5,209 nt of DNA. Origin: Mycoplasmatota bacterium (GTDB lineage Bacteria > Bacillota_I > Bacilli_A > Izemoplasmatales > Izemoplasmataceae). Made by a program: the position numbers and the translations under genes. Under the pieces are notes generated by a model. The model saw only the letters and a list, made by a program, of their open reading frames with translations, was not told where the DNA came from and ran no database searches. The stretch covers positions 1 to 5,209 of the forward strand of contig JAFLJX010000024.1 of NCBI GenBank assembly GCA_022712785.1, given 5' to 3'. This document shows positions 1-5,209 of this stretch, one piece after another; the stretch's first letter is position 1, and the number at the start of each line of letters is the position of its first letter.

Positions 1-757
1 ATGAATGTCCTCCATTACTTTTTGCTGTAAATTTAATGTCTACATATCCTTTTTCAATAACTCCAATAAGTGCAATTGGTTTTTTGGCTGACGGGAGACT
101 ATTTGATACTATTGCTCCCCCTTCATCTAGAACAAAGTATGGAATAATACCCTTATCTTGTAGTGCTTTTACTGAGTACCCTGCACCACCACCACTTGTT
201 TCCTCATCAGTTGAACTAGAAATATAAACATCATGTTCAGGAGTAAATCCTGCCTCAATTAATTCATCAATGGCCTTAAAGAAACCATACAAAGTAGATT
301 TTGTATCTAAAGTTCCTCTACCATATATTTCAGTATCTGTAATCTCTCCTCCAAATGGTTCATATTTCCAATCACTTTTGTTTGCTGGCACTACATCTTG
401 GTGTGCCATTAAAACAATAGGTTTTTCATTTGATTTACCCTTCCATTTAAAAAGAATTGATTCTCCTTTAAATGTAGTTTGTTCTAAAGTGCTATACACA
501 TTTGGAAAAATCTCTTTCATTACCTTCTGCATGTTTCTAAAAGGCTCAGCATTGTCTTTGTCTATATCATAGGACAATGTTTTGATTTTTATCATTTCAC
601 TAAATTCTTTTGCATACAAATCACCAACTTTATGATCAATATCAAGTGACTCAGTTGATAAATTTTTGTCTTTAATTCTGATTGTATTTATTAAAGCAAC
701 TAGTAGTAATATTACAACTAAACTTAATATAATAAATAGTATATGTAAAATTATCAT
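1..757 (-). CDS. M20-family metallopeptidase, membrane-anchored (partial, C-terminus outside window)
   Basis: Zinc peptidase of the M20 family, the group of carboxypeptidase S, PM20D1-like and related dipeptidases/aminoacylases that cut short peptides or N-acyl amino acids. I translated 252 residues; the frame is still open at base 2, so roughly half of a 450-500 residue enzyme is present. Residues 1-26 form one hydrophobic segment (signal anchor or uncleaved signal), placing the catalytic domain at or outside the membrane. Family motifs follow in order: MAHQDVVP (His119, zinc ligand; Asp121), GRGTLDTK at 146-153 (Asp151, bridging ligand), STDEETSGGG (Glu185 catalytic base, Glu186 zinc ligand), VLDEGGA (Asp211, zinc ligand), and NGGHS opening the lid domain. 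Last gene of a three-gene operon, 9 bases after the upstream stop, with an AGGAGG site 5 bases before ATG. The family is secure. The exact substrate (dipeptide, N-acyl amino acid, amidated amino acid) cannot be read from sequence. Confidence 0.93.
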   Translation of the reverse strand, partial: MIILHILFIILSLVVILLLVALINTIRIKDKNLSTESLDIDHKVGDLYAKEFSEMIKIKTLSYDIDKDNAEPFRNMQKVMKEIFPNVYSTLEQTTFKGESILFKWKGKSNEKPIVLMAHQDVVPANKSDWKYEPFGGEITDTEIYGRGTLDTKSTLYGFFKAIDELIEAGFTPEHDVYISSSTDEETSGGGAGYSVKALQDKGIIPYFVLDEGGAIVSNSLPSAKKPIALIGVIEKGYVDIKFTAKSNGGHS

Positions 758-762
758 AAGAA

Positions 763-768
763 CCTCCT
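763..768 (-). promoter_or_regulatory. Ribosome binding site of the M20 peptidase, overlapping the upstream stop codon
   Basis: On the minus strand the site reads AGGAGG, five bases before the ATG at 757. The stop codon TAG of the preceding membrane protein (767-769) overlaps the start of this site. A ribosome terminating on the upstream gene therefore sits on the downstream start region, an arrangement expected to couple translation of the two genes. Confidence 0.85.
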
Positions 769-1426
769 AAATCATTTCTTTATCGAATAGTATTTTTGAA
801 AATATTAGAGTAACGATTGCAGCTATAAGTATGATTATTATTACTTGTCCATTTACAAATGTCGGTATAAAAATACTCATTAGTATAACAACAATCATTG
901 GAGCAATTATCATTTTCCAGTTTCCTTTAAAATACTTATATCCTAATGCTCCAAATAAAGCTGATATAACCCATGAAAATGCAGGAGCTAATATTTCAGA
1001 TTGTAATACTGGTGTTAAAGGAATTAACATAATAATTCCAATTGAAAGTATTACTACCGTAGTAATTGAAGAAAACGCTACAGCTATAGTACTTATGACT
1101 TCGTTTTCTGGAGTGTTAATCTCTGTTTTACATATTTCAGTTGCATTCATAACACATGGAACTTTTAGATTGATCAAATTTCCAGTTACAAATGCTAAAT
1201 ATGTTGCGCTTGTACCAAGCAAAGGAGAATAAGTCATCATTTCAATGAGTCCACCAGGTAAATAAATAACCGATAAAGCAACCACTCCAGCAATCATTTG
1301 CGCCCAATTCGGTGCTTGTCCTGTAATTAGCCATATCATCATTGGAGCAAGAAACATTACAAATATTCCCAGAACCATAAATATTCTACCGTATCTATGC
1401 ATTTTATTTCTATATTGATCATTCAT
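767..1426 (-). CDS. Polytopic membrane protein, partner of the DUF5058 protein (function unknown)
   Basis: Protein of 219 residues, very hydrophobic, with about six likely membrane segments (near residues 14-35, 42-62, 110-135, 145-165, 171-188 and 192-212). A loop at about 65-105 carries the most conserved-looking stretch, YSPLLGTSATYLAFVTGN, followed by NLKVPCVMNA. Half-buried G/S/T/N-rich stretches of this kind are common in transporter cores. I do not recognise a named family. Its ATG overlaps the stop of the upstream DUF5058 gene (TAATG), and the M20 peptidase follows after 9 bases, so all three are almost certainly co-translated. The coupling suggests it forms a two-component membrane complex with the DUF5058 protein, possibly a permease feeding the peptidase; this is inference from context. 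A weak GAGG site about 8 bases upstream, inside the preceding gene, supports the start. Confidence 0.85.
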   Translation of the reverse strand: MNDQYRNKMHRYGRIFMVLGIFVMFLAPMMIWLITGQAPNWAQMIAGVVALSVIYLPGGLIEMMTYSPLLGTSATYLAFVTGNLINLKVPCVMNATEICKTEINTPENEVISTIAVAFSSITTVVILSIGIIMLIPLTPVLQSEILAPAFSWVISALFGALGYKYFKGNWKMIIAPMIVVILMSIFIPTFVNGQVIIIILIAAIVTLIFSKILFDKEMI

Positions 1427-2214
1427 TAGAATATACCTCTCATACCAAGCAGTACTGCACTTGTCATACCAATTAGCATTGCGAATGATAATTGGAAATT
1501 TTCAAGCCACTTCATATTTTTCTTTTGAATTAAATAATCAAACAATACCATTGAAAGAAATGAAATAACAAAAACAATTAATGGGACCATCGTAGTTTCA
1601 ATAGAATCATTTCCAGTGTAAGAACCATCAATTATTTCTCTAACTTTATAACCAAATATTTTTGAGAAAGCATCTCCGAAATATGCTGATATTAATCCAA
1701 TAAAAACAGCTTGGAATAAGAATGGTCCAAAACTTCGTCCTTCTTTTTTTGTTGCTTTATCAATAACTTTTGATTGATATTTTTTGAAAAAGAATAAAGT
1801 AAACAAACTTCCCCAGACGATAGCTATTGTCATTGTAAAGGCAATAGTAACAAAATTTTCAGTTGTAAGATTTGCAGCATTTACACCTTCGACTGCTAAA
1901 TCAGCTGCCATTAACTCATAATGTAATGCTCCTAGAACAGATAATCTTATCCAGGGTAGTGCAATACCAAGAAAACCTGACATTGTTATAACACCAATAA
2001 AGATTCCAATTGATGGTAAAACAGAAAAACTAACAGAAGAAATTACTGCCTTCTTAATGTTTTCACGTGACATGTTTAGTTCTTTCGAACGTTTGTTTGC
2101 ATGATGTGCAAAGAATAATGAACCTGAGATAATAAAAAGTGTTACAAAAGCACCAACGGCATATAACCACCAGGCCTCTTTAACATCACTGATTGCTAAA
2201 GTGTACAAAACCAT
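1426..2214 (-). CDS. DUF5058-family integral membrane protein, putative transporter subunit
   Basis: Protein of 262 residues with about six membrane segments (near residues 17-36, 58-80, 121-143, 164-182, 207-228, 240-260). The stretch at 87-107, PWIRLSVLGALHYELMAADLA, together with KAVISSVSFSVLPSIG at 55-70, matches my memory of the DUF5058 family of Bacillota; this should be confirmed by a profile search. The family has no proven function. First gene of a leftward operon with a second membrane protein (one-base overlap) and an M20 peptidase, so a role in taking up or exporting the peptidase's substrate or product is likely but inferred. The ATG at 2214 is chosen because no other in-frame start lies just upstream and the protein begins ahead of the first membrane segment. 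Its ribosome site (GAAAGAAG-like) is weak compared with those of its neighbours. An extended -10 promoter lies about 45 bases upstream. Confidence 0.85.
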   Translation of the reverse strand: MVLYTLAISDVKEAWWLYAVGAFVTLFIISGSLFFAHHANKRSKELNMSRENIKKAVISSVSFSVLPSIGIFIGVITMSGFLGIALPWIRLSVLGALHYELMAADLAVEGVNAANLTTENFVTIAFTMTIAIVWGSLFTLFFFKKYQSKVIDKATKKEGRSFGPFLFQAVFIGLISAYFGDAFSKIFGYKVREIIDGSYTGNDSIETTMVPLIVFVISFLSMVLFDYLIQKKNMKWLENFQLSFAMLIGMTSAVLLGMRGIF

Positions 2215-2260
2215 TTTTTCATCTTCTTTCTTTTCTAAATTTTTAAGTTGTATTATCTAT

Positions 2261-2269
2261 ATTTTATCA
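2261..2269 (-). promoter_or_regulatory. Probable promoter (extended -10) of the DUF5058/M20 operon
   Basis: On the minus strand the sequence reads TGATAAAAT, an extended -10 (TGn followed by a hexamer matching TATAAT at 5 of 6). No good -35 lies 16-18 bases upstream, which extended -10 promoters tolerate. Transcription would begin near 2254 and give a leader of about 40 bases. An alternative pair further upstream is TTGTTA (2369-2374) with TAAATT (2346-2351), spacer 17, giving a longer leader. No operator or riboswitch is evident between them. Confidence 0.45.
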
Positions 2270-2438
2270 TACTAGTGTAGAGAATTCATCTTCTTAATAA
2301 GATGTACCTTTTCTTACATTCATTTTTGTTATATAATAATGTCAGAATTTAAGCAGAGGATATATTCTTAACAATTATAAAGACTATTTAAGATTCATTT
2401 GATATTAGTAAAATAAAATCATATTTTAGACTATTATT

Positions 2439-2460
2439 TGGTATAATATGATATGAGGAG
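2439..2460 (+). promoter_or_regulatory. Extended -10 promoter and ribosome site of the 105-residue membrane protein
   Basis: TGGTATAAT at 2439-2447 is a perfect extended -10 element. GAGGAG at 2455-2460 is a strong ribosome site 8 bases before the ATG at 2469. The start of transcription would fall near 2454, right at the ribosome site, giving an unusually short leader of about 15 bases. TAGACT at 2427-2432 precedes the -10 too closely to be a normal -35. The same hexamer is found before the slipin promoter. Confidence 0.6.
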
Positions 2461-2468
2461 TTGATAAT

Positions 2469-2786
2469 ATGGGTCAGAATTTAACTTGCTATATGCATAT
2501 TAAGACATTACTAATTATTTTGGCAGTAGCAATTGTATCTAGAATTGCATTAACAGAAATTGGATATACGGGATTTTTGTATACGATTATAGATAATGCA
2601 GTACCAATCTACCTCGTTATTTCAATTATTATTGATATGTACGATATTGGAAGGCTAAAGTTCAGTTGTCTATTCTTTGATTCTTTAATTGCTTTTATTT
2701 TGTATATGGGATACTTTATCGCAATCGTAATTGTTGGATACTCATATGATGTGATAATAGGATTCTTCAAGTATGTTGTCTTTTAG
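2469..2786 (+). CDS. Small membrane protein, hypothetical
   Basis: Protein of 105 residues with three or four hydrophobic segments (near residues 11-29, 43-58, 66-90 and possibly 95-105) joined by short loops containing acidic residues: LTEIG at 28-32 and IDMYDIGR at 55-62. I recognise no family and no enzymatic motif. I consider the gene real because a strong ribosome site (GAGGAG, spacing 8) and a perfect extended -10 stand just upstream, and the frame is open and membrane-like from the first ATG. The next in-frame ATG (2493) has no ribosome site. It is divergent from the DUF5058 operon and is followed by about 160 bases before the next gene, so it is probably monocistronic. No clear terminator follows. 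Role unknown. Confidence 0.65.
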   Translation: MGQNLTCYMHIKTLLIILAVAIVSRIALTEIGYTGFLYTIIDNAVPIYLVISIIIDMYDIGRLKFSCLFFDSLIAFILYMGYFIAIVIVGYSYDVIIGFFKYVVF

Positions 2787-2882
2787 TATATGTATAAAAT
2801 CATAGATTTATCATAATGATTAAGAAAACTCTCTCTTTAAGCAAAACAAAGTTTTGGTAAGTGATGGAGTATTTATAGGTCA

Positions 2883-2888
2883 TATAAT
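2883..2888 (+). promoter_or_regulatory. Possible -10 element for the DUF89 gene (weak)
   Basis: A perfect TATAAT hexamer lies 58 bases before the ATG at 2946. No TG extension precedes it and no convincing -35 is found 16-18 bases upstream (AGTGAT at spacing 17). The rest of the 2787-2945 gap holds a small inverted repeat, CAAAAC/GTTTTG at 2842-2856 with a 3-base loop and no T run, and nothing else I can name. Readthrough from the upstream small gene is also possible. Confidence 0.3.
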
Positions 2889-2929
2889 AAACATATTGGT
2901 TTTCGTGATAGTATAGGTTGAGAAATGTA

Positions 2930-2935
2930 AAGGAG
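2930..2935 (+). promoter_or_regulatory. Ribosome binding site that decides the start of the DUF89 gene
   Basis: AAGGAG ends at 2935. An ATG at 2937 lies only one base after it and cannot be used efficiently from this site. The in-frame ATG at 2946 lies ten bases after it and begins MKTSLDC, the usual start of this family. The start is therefore placed at 2946. Confidence 0.7.
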
Positions 2936-2945
2936 CATGACAATT

Positions 2946-3815
2946 ATGAAAACAAGTTTAGATTGTATGGAATGCAATGTTAAACAATTAATAAAAGTAA
3001 GTGAATTTGTTGGAGCTTCAGAAGAACAACAAGTTATTGCGTCTAAAAAACTATTTAAAATGTTAAGTGATGTTGATTTTGATAAAACAAATCCAGAAAT
3101 AATGGGAGATTCTTGGAAAATATTTGTTGAAGTTTTTCATAACGAGAACCCATATAAAGAAATTAAGTTATTTTATAATAATCTTTTATTAGATATATAT
3201 GATGATGTAAAAGCTATTATTAATAATAGTGATAATATATTTCTTACGGCTTTAAAAATAGCTGTAATAGGTAATATTATTGATTTTGGCGCTAATCATA
3301 CTTTTAGTAAAGAAGATATTTTCAAGAGAATTAAAAATTATAAGGAAATGACTTTTAGTAAAGATGATTCTAAAGTACTTGAGCAGAATATACTGAATGC
3401 TAAAACTATTCTGTATATAGGTGACAATTGTGGAGAAATAGTATTAGATAAATTATTTATTGAAATGATTCATTCTCTTAATAAAGATGTAAAAGTCTTT
3501 TTTGGTGTAAGAGGAGGAAATATTTTAAATGATGTAACCATCGAAGATTTCAATCAGGTGAATATGGGTGAAGTTGCAACTTGTATCTCTTCAGAAAATG
3601 CAGTTCCTGGAACCATTTTAAAGAATAGCAGTAAAGCTTTTTATGATTTGTTCTATAGTGCTGATGTAGTTATTGCTAAAGGACAAGGTAACTTTGAAAG
3701 CTTAAGTGACGATAAAAGGAATAATCTATACCTTTTATTAATGTCTAAGTGTGATTATGTTTCAAGAACAATTGGTGTTGATACAATGGATTTTGTATTA
3801 ATAGAAAATAAGTAA
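2946..3815 (+). CDS. DUF89 / ARMT1-like family protein (metal-dependent damage-control phosphatase)
   Basis: Protein of 289 residues, the usual size of the short prokaryotic DUF89 class. Family members are metal-dependent phosphatases acting on sugar phosphates and damaged phosphometabolites; the substrate here is unknown. The order of motifs fits the family: an N-terminal CxxC (Cys7, Cys10, in LDCMECNVKQ), an all-helical first part, GNIIDFGA at 109-116, then the catalytic half with YIGDNCGEIVLDKL at 157-170 (Asp160, Asn161 and Glu164 as likely metal or phosphate contacts), RGGNILNDVT at 189-198 (Asn195, Asp196) and KGQGNFESLS at 245-254. All key motifs are intact. No signal peptide, so cytosolic. 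The nearest neighbours, a small membrane protein upstream and a slipin with its own promoter 62 bases downstream, do not suggest a pathway. An ATG nine bases earlier (2937) gives three extra residues but lies too close to the ribosome site. Confidence 0.9.
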   Translation: MKTSLDCMECNVKQLIKVSEFVGASEEQQVIASKKLFKMLSDVDFDKTNPEIMGDSWKIFVEVFHNENPYKEIKLFYNNLLLDIYDDVKAIINNSDNIFLTALKIAVIGNIIDFGANHTFSKEDIFKRIKNYKEMTFSKDDSKVLEQNILNAKTILYIGDNCGEIVLDKLFIEMIHSLNKDVKVFFGVRGGNILNDVTIEDFNQVNMGEVATCISSENAVPGTILKNSSKAFYDLFYSADVVIAKGQGNFESLSDDKRNNLYLLLMSKCDYVSRTIGVDTMDFVLIENK

Positions 3816-3835
3816 AGAATATAGACTTCAAATTA

Positions 3836-3870
3836 TGGTATAATAAATATAGATAGAAAACAGATAGGAG
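3836..3870 (+). promoter_or_regulatory. Extended -10 promoter and ribosome site of the slipin gene
   Basis: TGGTATAAT at 3836-3844 is a perfect extended -10, identical to the one before the 105-residue membrane protein. TAGACT stands at 3822-3827. Expected transcription start is near 3851. AGGAG at 3866-3870 lies seven bases before the ATG at 3878. The promoter sits just after the DUF89 stop with no terminator between, so the slipin may be transcribed both from here and by readthrough. Confidence 0.6.
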
Positions 3871-3877
3871 CGTTGAT

Positions 3878-4600
3878 ATGTTTACGATAGTTAAAGAATA
3901 TGAGAGAGCAGTTAAATTTAGATTCGGGAAATTTGTTAAATTAATGGAACCAGGAATTAGACTTGTTATCCCTGTTATGCATGTTTATAAGAAAATTGAC
4001 TTAAGAACCATTACTCAAGATGTTCCTGAACAAAAGTGTATTACTAAGGATAATGTTACAATTACAATTAATGCTGTTGTATACTACAAAGTATTTGATG
4101 CAAAAAAAGCAGTACTAGAAATTAAAGATTGTTATTTTGCAGTTACACAGTTAGCTCAAACAACTTTAAGAAATTCTTTAGGTGGATTTAAACTAGATGA
4201 ATTATTATCAAATTTGAAAGTCATCTCTAAAGAAATTAAGGAAATAGTAGATACTGAAACTGATCCTTGGGGAATTCAAGTAGAAAAAATTGAAATCAAA
4301 GATATTAGAATCCCTGAAAACATGGAAAGAATTATTGCAAAAGAAGCAGAGGCTGAAAGAATCAAAAGAGCAATAATTGTAAAGAGTGAAGGAGAAGTTG
4401 GCGCAGCACAAAAATTAGCTGATGCAGCAAGGATTCTTTCAACTTCACCAGGAGCTATGCATTTAAGAACCTTAGCTACTTTGAATGATTTATCAGGGGA
4501 TAAATCAAATACAATTATATTTGCTATTCCAGTTGAAGTTTTAGAATCATTTAAAAACATAAATATAGTAGATACAGTTAAAAAGGTTATAAAAAAATAA
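3878..4600 (+). CDS. Slipin (stomatin-like SPFH/band 7 protein) lacking the N-terminal membrane hairpin
   Basis: Protein of 240 residues covering the whole SPFH core and C-terminal part of a slipin. Recognisable stretches are VKEYERAVKFRFGK at 5-18, PGIRLVIPVM at 25-34, DLRTITQDVP at 41-50, ITKDNVTITINAVVYYKV at 55-72, QLAQTTLRNSLG at 91-102, TDPWGIQVEKIEIKDIRIP at 128-146, a charged helix rich in KEAEAER at 155-161, and the conserved tail SPGAMHLRTL and NTIIFAIPVE. Slipins assemble into membrane-attached oligomers and organise membrane domains. Bacterial ones usually begin with a 20-30 residue hydrophobic segment and often sit beside an NfeD gene. Both are absent here: the protein starts directly at the SPFH core, the ribosome site fixes the ATG, and an in-frame TAG at 3854-3856 rules out a longer form. 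Membrane contact would have to rely on the core itself or on a partner. Family assignment is firm; function is unknown. Confidence 0.93.
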   Translation: MFTIVKEYERAVKFRFGKFVKLMEPGIRLVIPVMHVYKKIDLRTITQDVPEQKCITKDNVTITINAVVYYKVFDAKKAVLEIKDCYFAVTQLAQTTLRNSLGGFKLDELLSNLKVISKEIKEIVDTETDPWGIQVEKIEIKDIRIPENMERIIAKEAEAERIKRAIIVKSEGEVGAAQKLADAARILSTSPGAMHLRTLATLNDLSGDKSNTIIFAIPVEVLESFKNINIVDTVKKVIKK

Positions 4601-4607
4601 GTAATAT

Positions 4608-4642
4608 AAGAAAATATATAGAGATATATTTTCTTTTTTTTT
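4608..4642 (+). terminator. Intrinsic terminator after the slipin gene
   Basis: A 12-bp perfect stem (4608-4619 with 4624-4635) closed by an AGAG loop, ending in a run of nine T (4634-4642), begins seven bases after the slipin stop. The stem is almost all A-T with one G-C pair, which fits an AT-rich genome. Confidence 0.88.
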
Positions 4643-4651
4643 CGAATATGG

Positions 4652-4681
4652 TGTTACATGGTGAAATTCCACCATGTAACA
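4652..4681. repeat. Perfect 12-bp inverted repeat
   Basis: TGTTACATGGTG (4652-4663) and CACCATGTAACA (4670-4681) are exact reverse complements around a six-base centre, AAATTC. The stem has five G-C pairs, making it far more stable than its surroundings, but no T run follows on the plus strand. On the minus strand a run of A/T (complement of 4634-4642) appears only about ten bases later. It could be an operator, a second transcript-end hairpin, or the end of a lost mobile element. No gene is convincing in 4643-4814. Confidence 0.75.
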
Positions 4682-4814
4682 ATACGGTGAGGGTATTATT
4701 TACTAAATATAATCATTCCTCGAGTATTTCAGGAGTATTCTCCATTCTATATGAATTCATAGGTTTTTAGCACCTTTTCAATATATGAAATTATACTGTT
4801 TCAAGCTTTTTTTT

Positions 4815-4981
4815 CTGACGTTTGGTGCATTTAGTTGATGAAGTTCCGAGACCACTTCTAAATCAACTTATATAGTTCCATCTTTATTTTAGTAATAATT
4901 TTTCAAATTTAAGAATATGTTTTAGTGGCTCTATTGATGTCGCAAACATTACCCTTATCAACTATTTGCACCAAACGTCAG
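4815..4981. repeat. 167-base imperfect palindrome: MITE-like element or structured RNA
   Basis: The ends, CTGACGTTTGGTGCA (4815-4829) and TGCACCAAACGTCAG (4967-4981), are perfect 15-bp inverted repeats. After a 2x2 mismatch the pairing continues for eight more bases (4832-4839 with 4957-4964). An inner helix, GAG-a-CCACT (4848-4856) with AGTGGCTC (4924-4931), has one bulged A. Eight T precede the left end through 4814 and a T7 run follows the right end (4982-4988). No start-to-stop reading frame of useful length lies inside. Two readings fit: a non-autonomous transposable element with terminal inverted repeats inserted in a T run, whose flanking T runs would be the target duplication, or a plus-strand RNA whose closing stem plus U tract acts as a terminator. 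I recognise neither a known IS end nor a known riboswitch. Confidence 0.75.
4833..4868 (+). other. Local hairpin competing with the long-range stem
   Basis: AGTTGAT (4833-4839) pairs with ATCAACT (4862-4868), and the next five bases GAAGT (4840-4844) pair with ACTTC (4854-4858), leaving a TAA bulge and a nine-base loop, TCCGAGACC. The same AGTTGAT also pairs with a second ATCAACT at 4957-4963 in the long stem of the palindrome, so the two structures exclude each other. Confidence 0.6.
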
Positions 4982-4990
4982 TTTTTTTAA

Positions 4991-5209
4991 CTCAAAAATA
5001 ATTTTGATAGTAATAAGTTAGATATAAAACAGAAAAAAAGTATTGCTAGTAGTCTGATATTAACTGAAAATGCAATTTTGAAATACAATCTTGAAAGATT
5101 TGAAAAGCAAGGTATTGATAAAGTAGTAAATAAAATTAATTATGATTTAATAATGAACAGAGTGTTTGAAAGTGATGAAGAAGTATTTAAAATTCCAACA
5201 ATTGATAAT
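4991..5209 (+). pseudogene. Open frame without a start, running off the right edge (5'-truncated gene or non-ATG start)
   Basis: 73 codons are open from directly after a TAA (4988-4990) to the last base of the window. The amino-acid make-up looks like a real soluble protein: charged, with a likely helix rich in K, E and L around codons 23-50 (for example ENAILKYNLERFEKQGID), followed by FESDEEVFKIPTIDN. There is no ATG until codon 55 (5153) and no ribosome site before it or before the TTG at codon 30. The frame begins at the very end of the 167-base palindrome, so one explanation is that the element cut off the 5' part of this gene. I recognise no family. A frame of this length could also occur by chance in AT-rich DNA, although AT-rich sequence is also rich in stops. 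Confidence 0.45.

Noticed and set aside
36..572. Two plus-strand open frames (36-227 and 270-572)
   Set aside because: Both are antisense to the M20 peptidase, whose catalytic motifs are read without interruption on the other strand.
831..1232. 133-codon plus-strand open frame
   Set aside because: It lies wholly antisense to the 219-residue membrane protein, which has ribosome site and operon support; no ribosome site of its own. It is a shadow of the real gene.
2339..2371. Ten-codon frame ATG TCA GAA ... TAA behind a TATAAT in the divergent intergenic region
   Set aside because: No ribosome site and no sign of a leader-peptide attenuator (no codon run, no terminator hairpin before the next gene).
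2842..2856. CAAAAC-AAA-GTTTTG inverted repeat as a terminator of the small membrane gene
   Set aside because: Only six pairs, a three-base loop and no T run; too weak to call.
4208..4560. Two minus-strand open frames inside the slipin gene
   Set aside because: They are antisense to conserved slipin sequence and have no promoter or ribosome site.
4648..4770. 40-codon plus-strand frame starting with ATGGTG just after the terminator
   Set aside because: No ribosome site, no promoter between it and the terminator, and its first third is the palindrome; composition is not convincing as protein.
4833..4981. T-box or other known riboswitch
   Set aside because: No T-box sequence (AGGGTGGNACCGCG) or other class consensus is present, and no downstream gene with a proper start follows.
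1..5209. CRISPR array, tRNA or rRNA genes, intact insertion sequence, toxin-antitoxin pair
   Set aside because: No regularly spaced direct repeats, no cloverleaf with T-loop consensus, no transposase motifs and no paired small soluble genes were seen.

Overview
The window is AT-rich (about 30% G+C by eye). All genes read with the standard bacterial code: Trp is TGG, stops are TAA or TAG, and no reading frame contains TGA. Shine-Dalgarno sites are strong and promoters favour an extended -10. This points to a low-GC Bacillota or Bacillota-related lineage (clostridial, erysipelotrichial, Haloplasma/Izemoplasma-like). A TGA=Trp Mycoplasma is unlikely. I cannot name the species.

Left part (1-2214, minus strand): a tight three-gene operon read leftward. 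It encodes a six-helix membrane protein of the DUF5058 type, a second unrecognised polytopic membrane protein overlapping it by one base (TAATG), and an N-terminally membrane-anchored M20 metallopeptidase whose ribosome site includes the previous gene's stop. The peptidase runs off the left edge. The likely theme is uptake and hydrolysis of small peptides or N-acyl amino acids. That function is inferred from context; the two membrane proteins have no function visible in their sequence.

Middle part (2215-4600): a divergent intergenic region with promoters facing both ways, then three plus-strand genes. They are an orphan 105-residue membrane protein, a DUF89/ARMT1-like metal-dependent phosphatase (start better placed at 2946 than at 2937), and a slipin (stomatin/SPFH family) that lacks the usual N-terminal membrane hairpin and ends at a strong intrinsic terminator. 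The first and third have near-identical extended -10 promoters, so they are probably separate units and not one operon.

Right part (4601-5209): about 390 bases without a convincing gene but with much structure. It holds the terminator, a perfect 12-bp inverted repeat, and a 167-base imperfect palindrome with perfect 15-bp ends. Its inner segments can pair in two mutually exclusive ways, and a T7 run follows it. It is either a non-autonomous mobile element (MITE-like) or a structured RNA. Directly after it a 73-codon open frame without a start codon runs off the right edge, possibly a gene cut by the element. The palindrome and this orphan frame are the least explained parts of the window.
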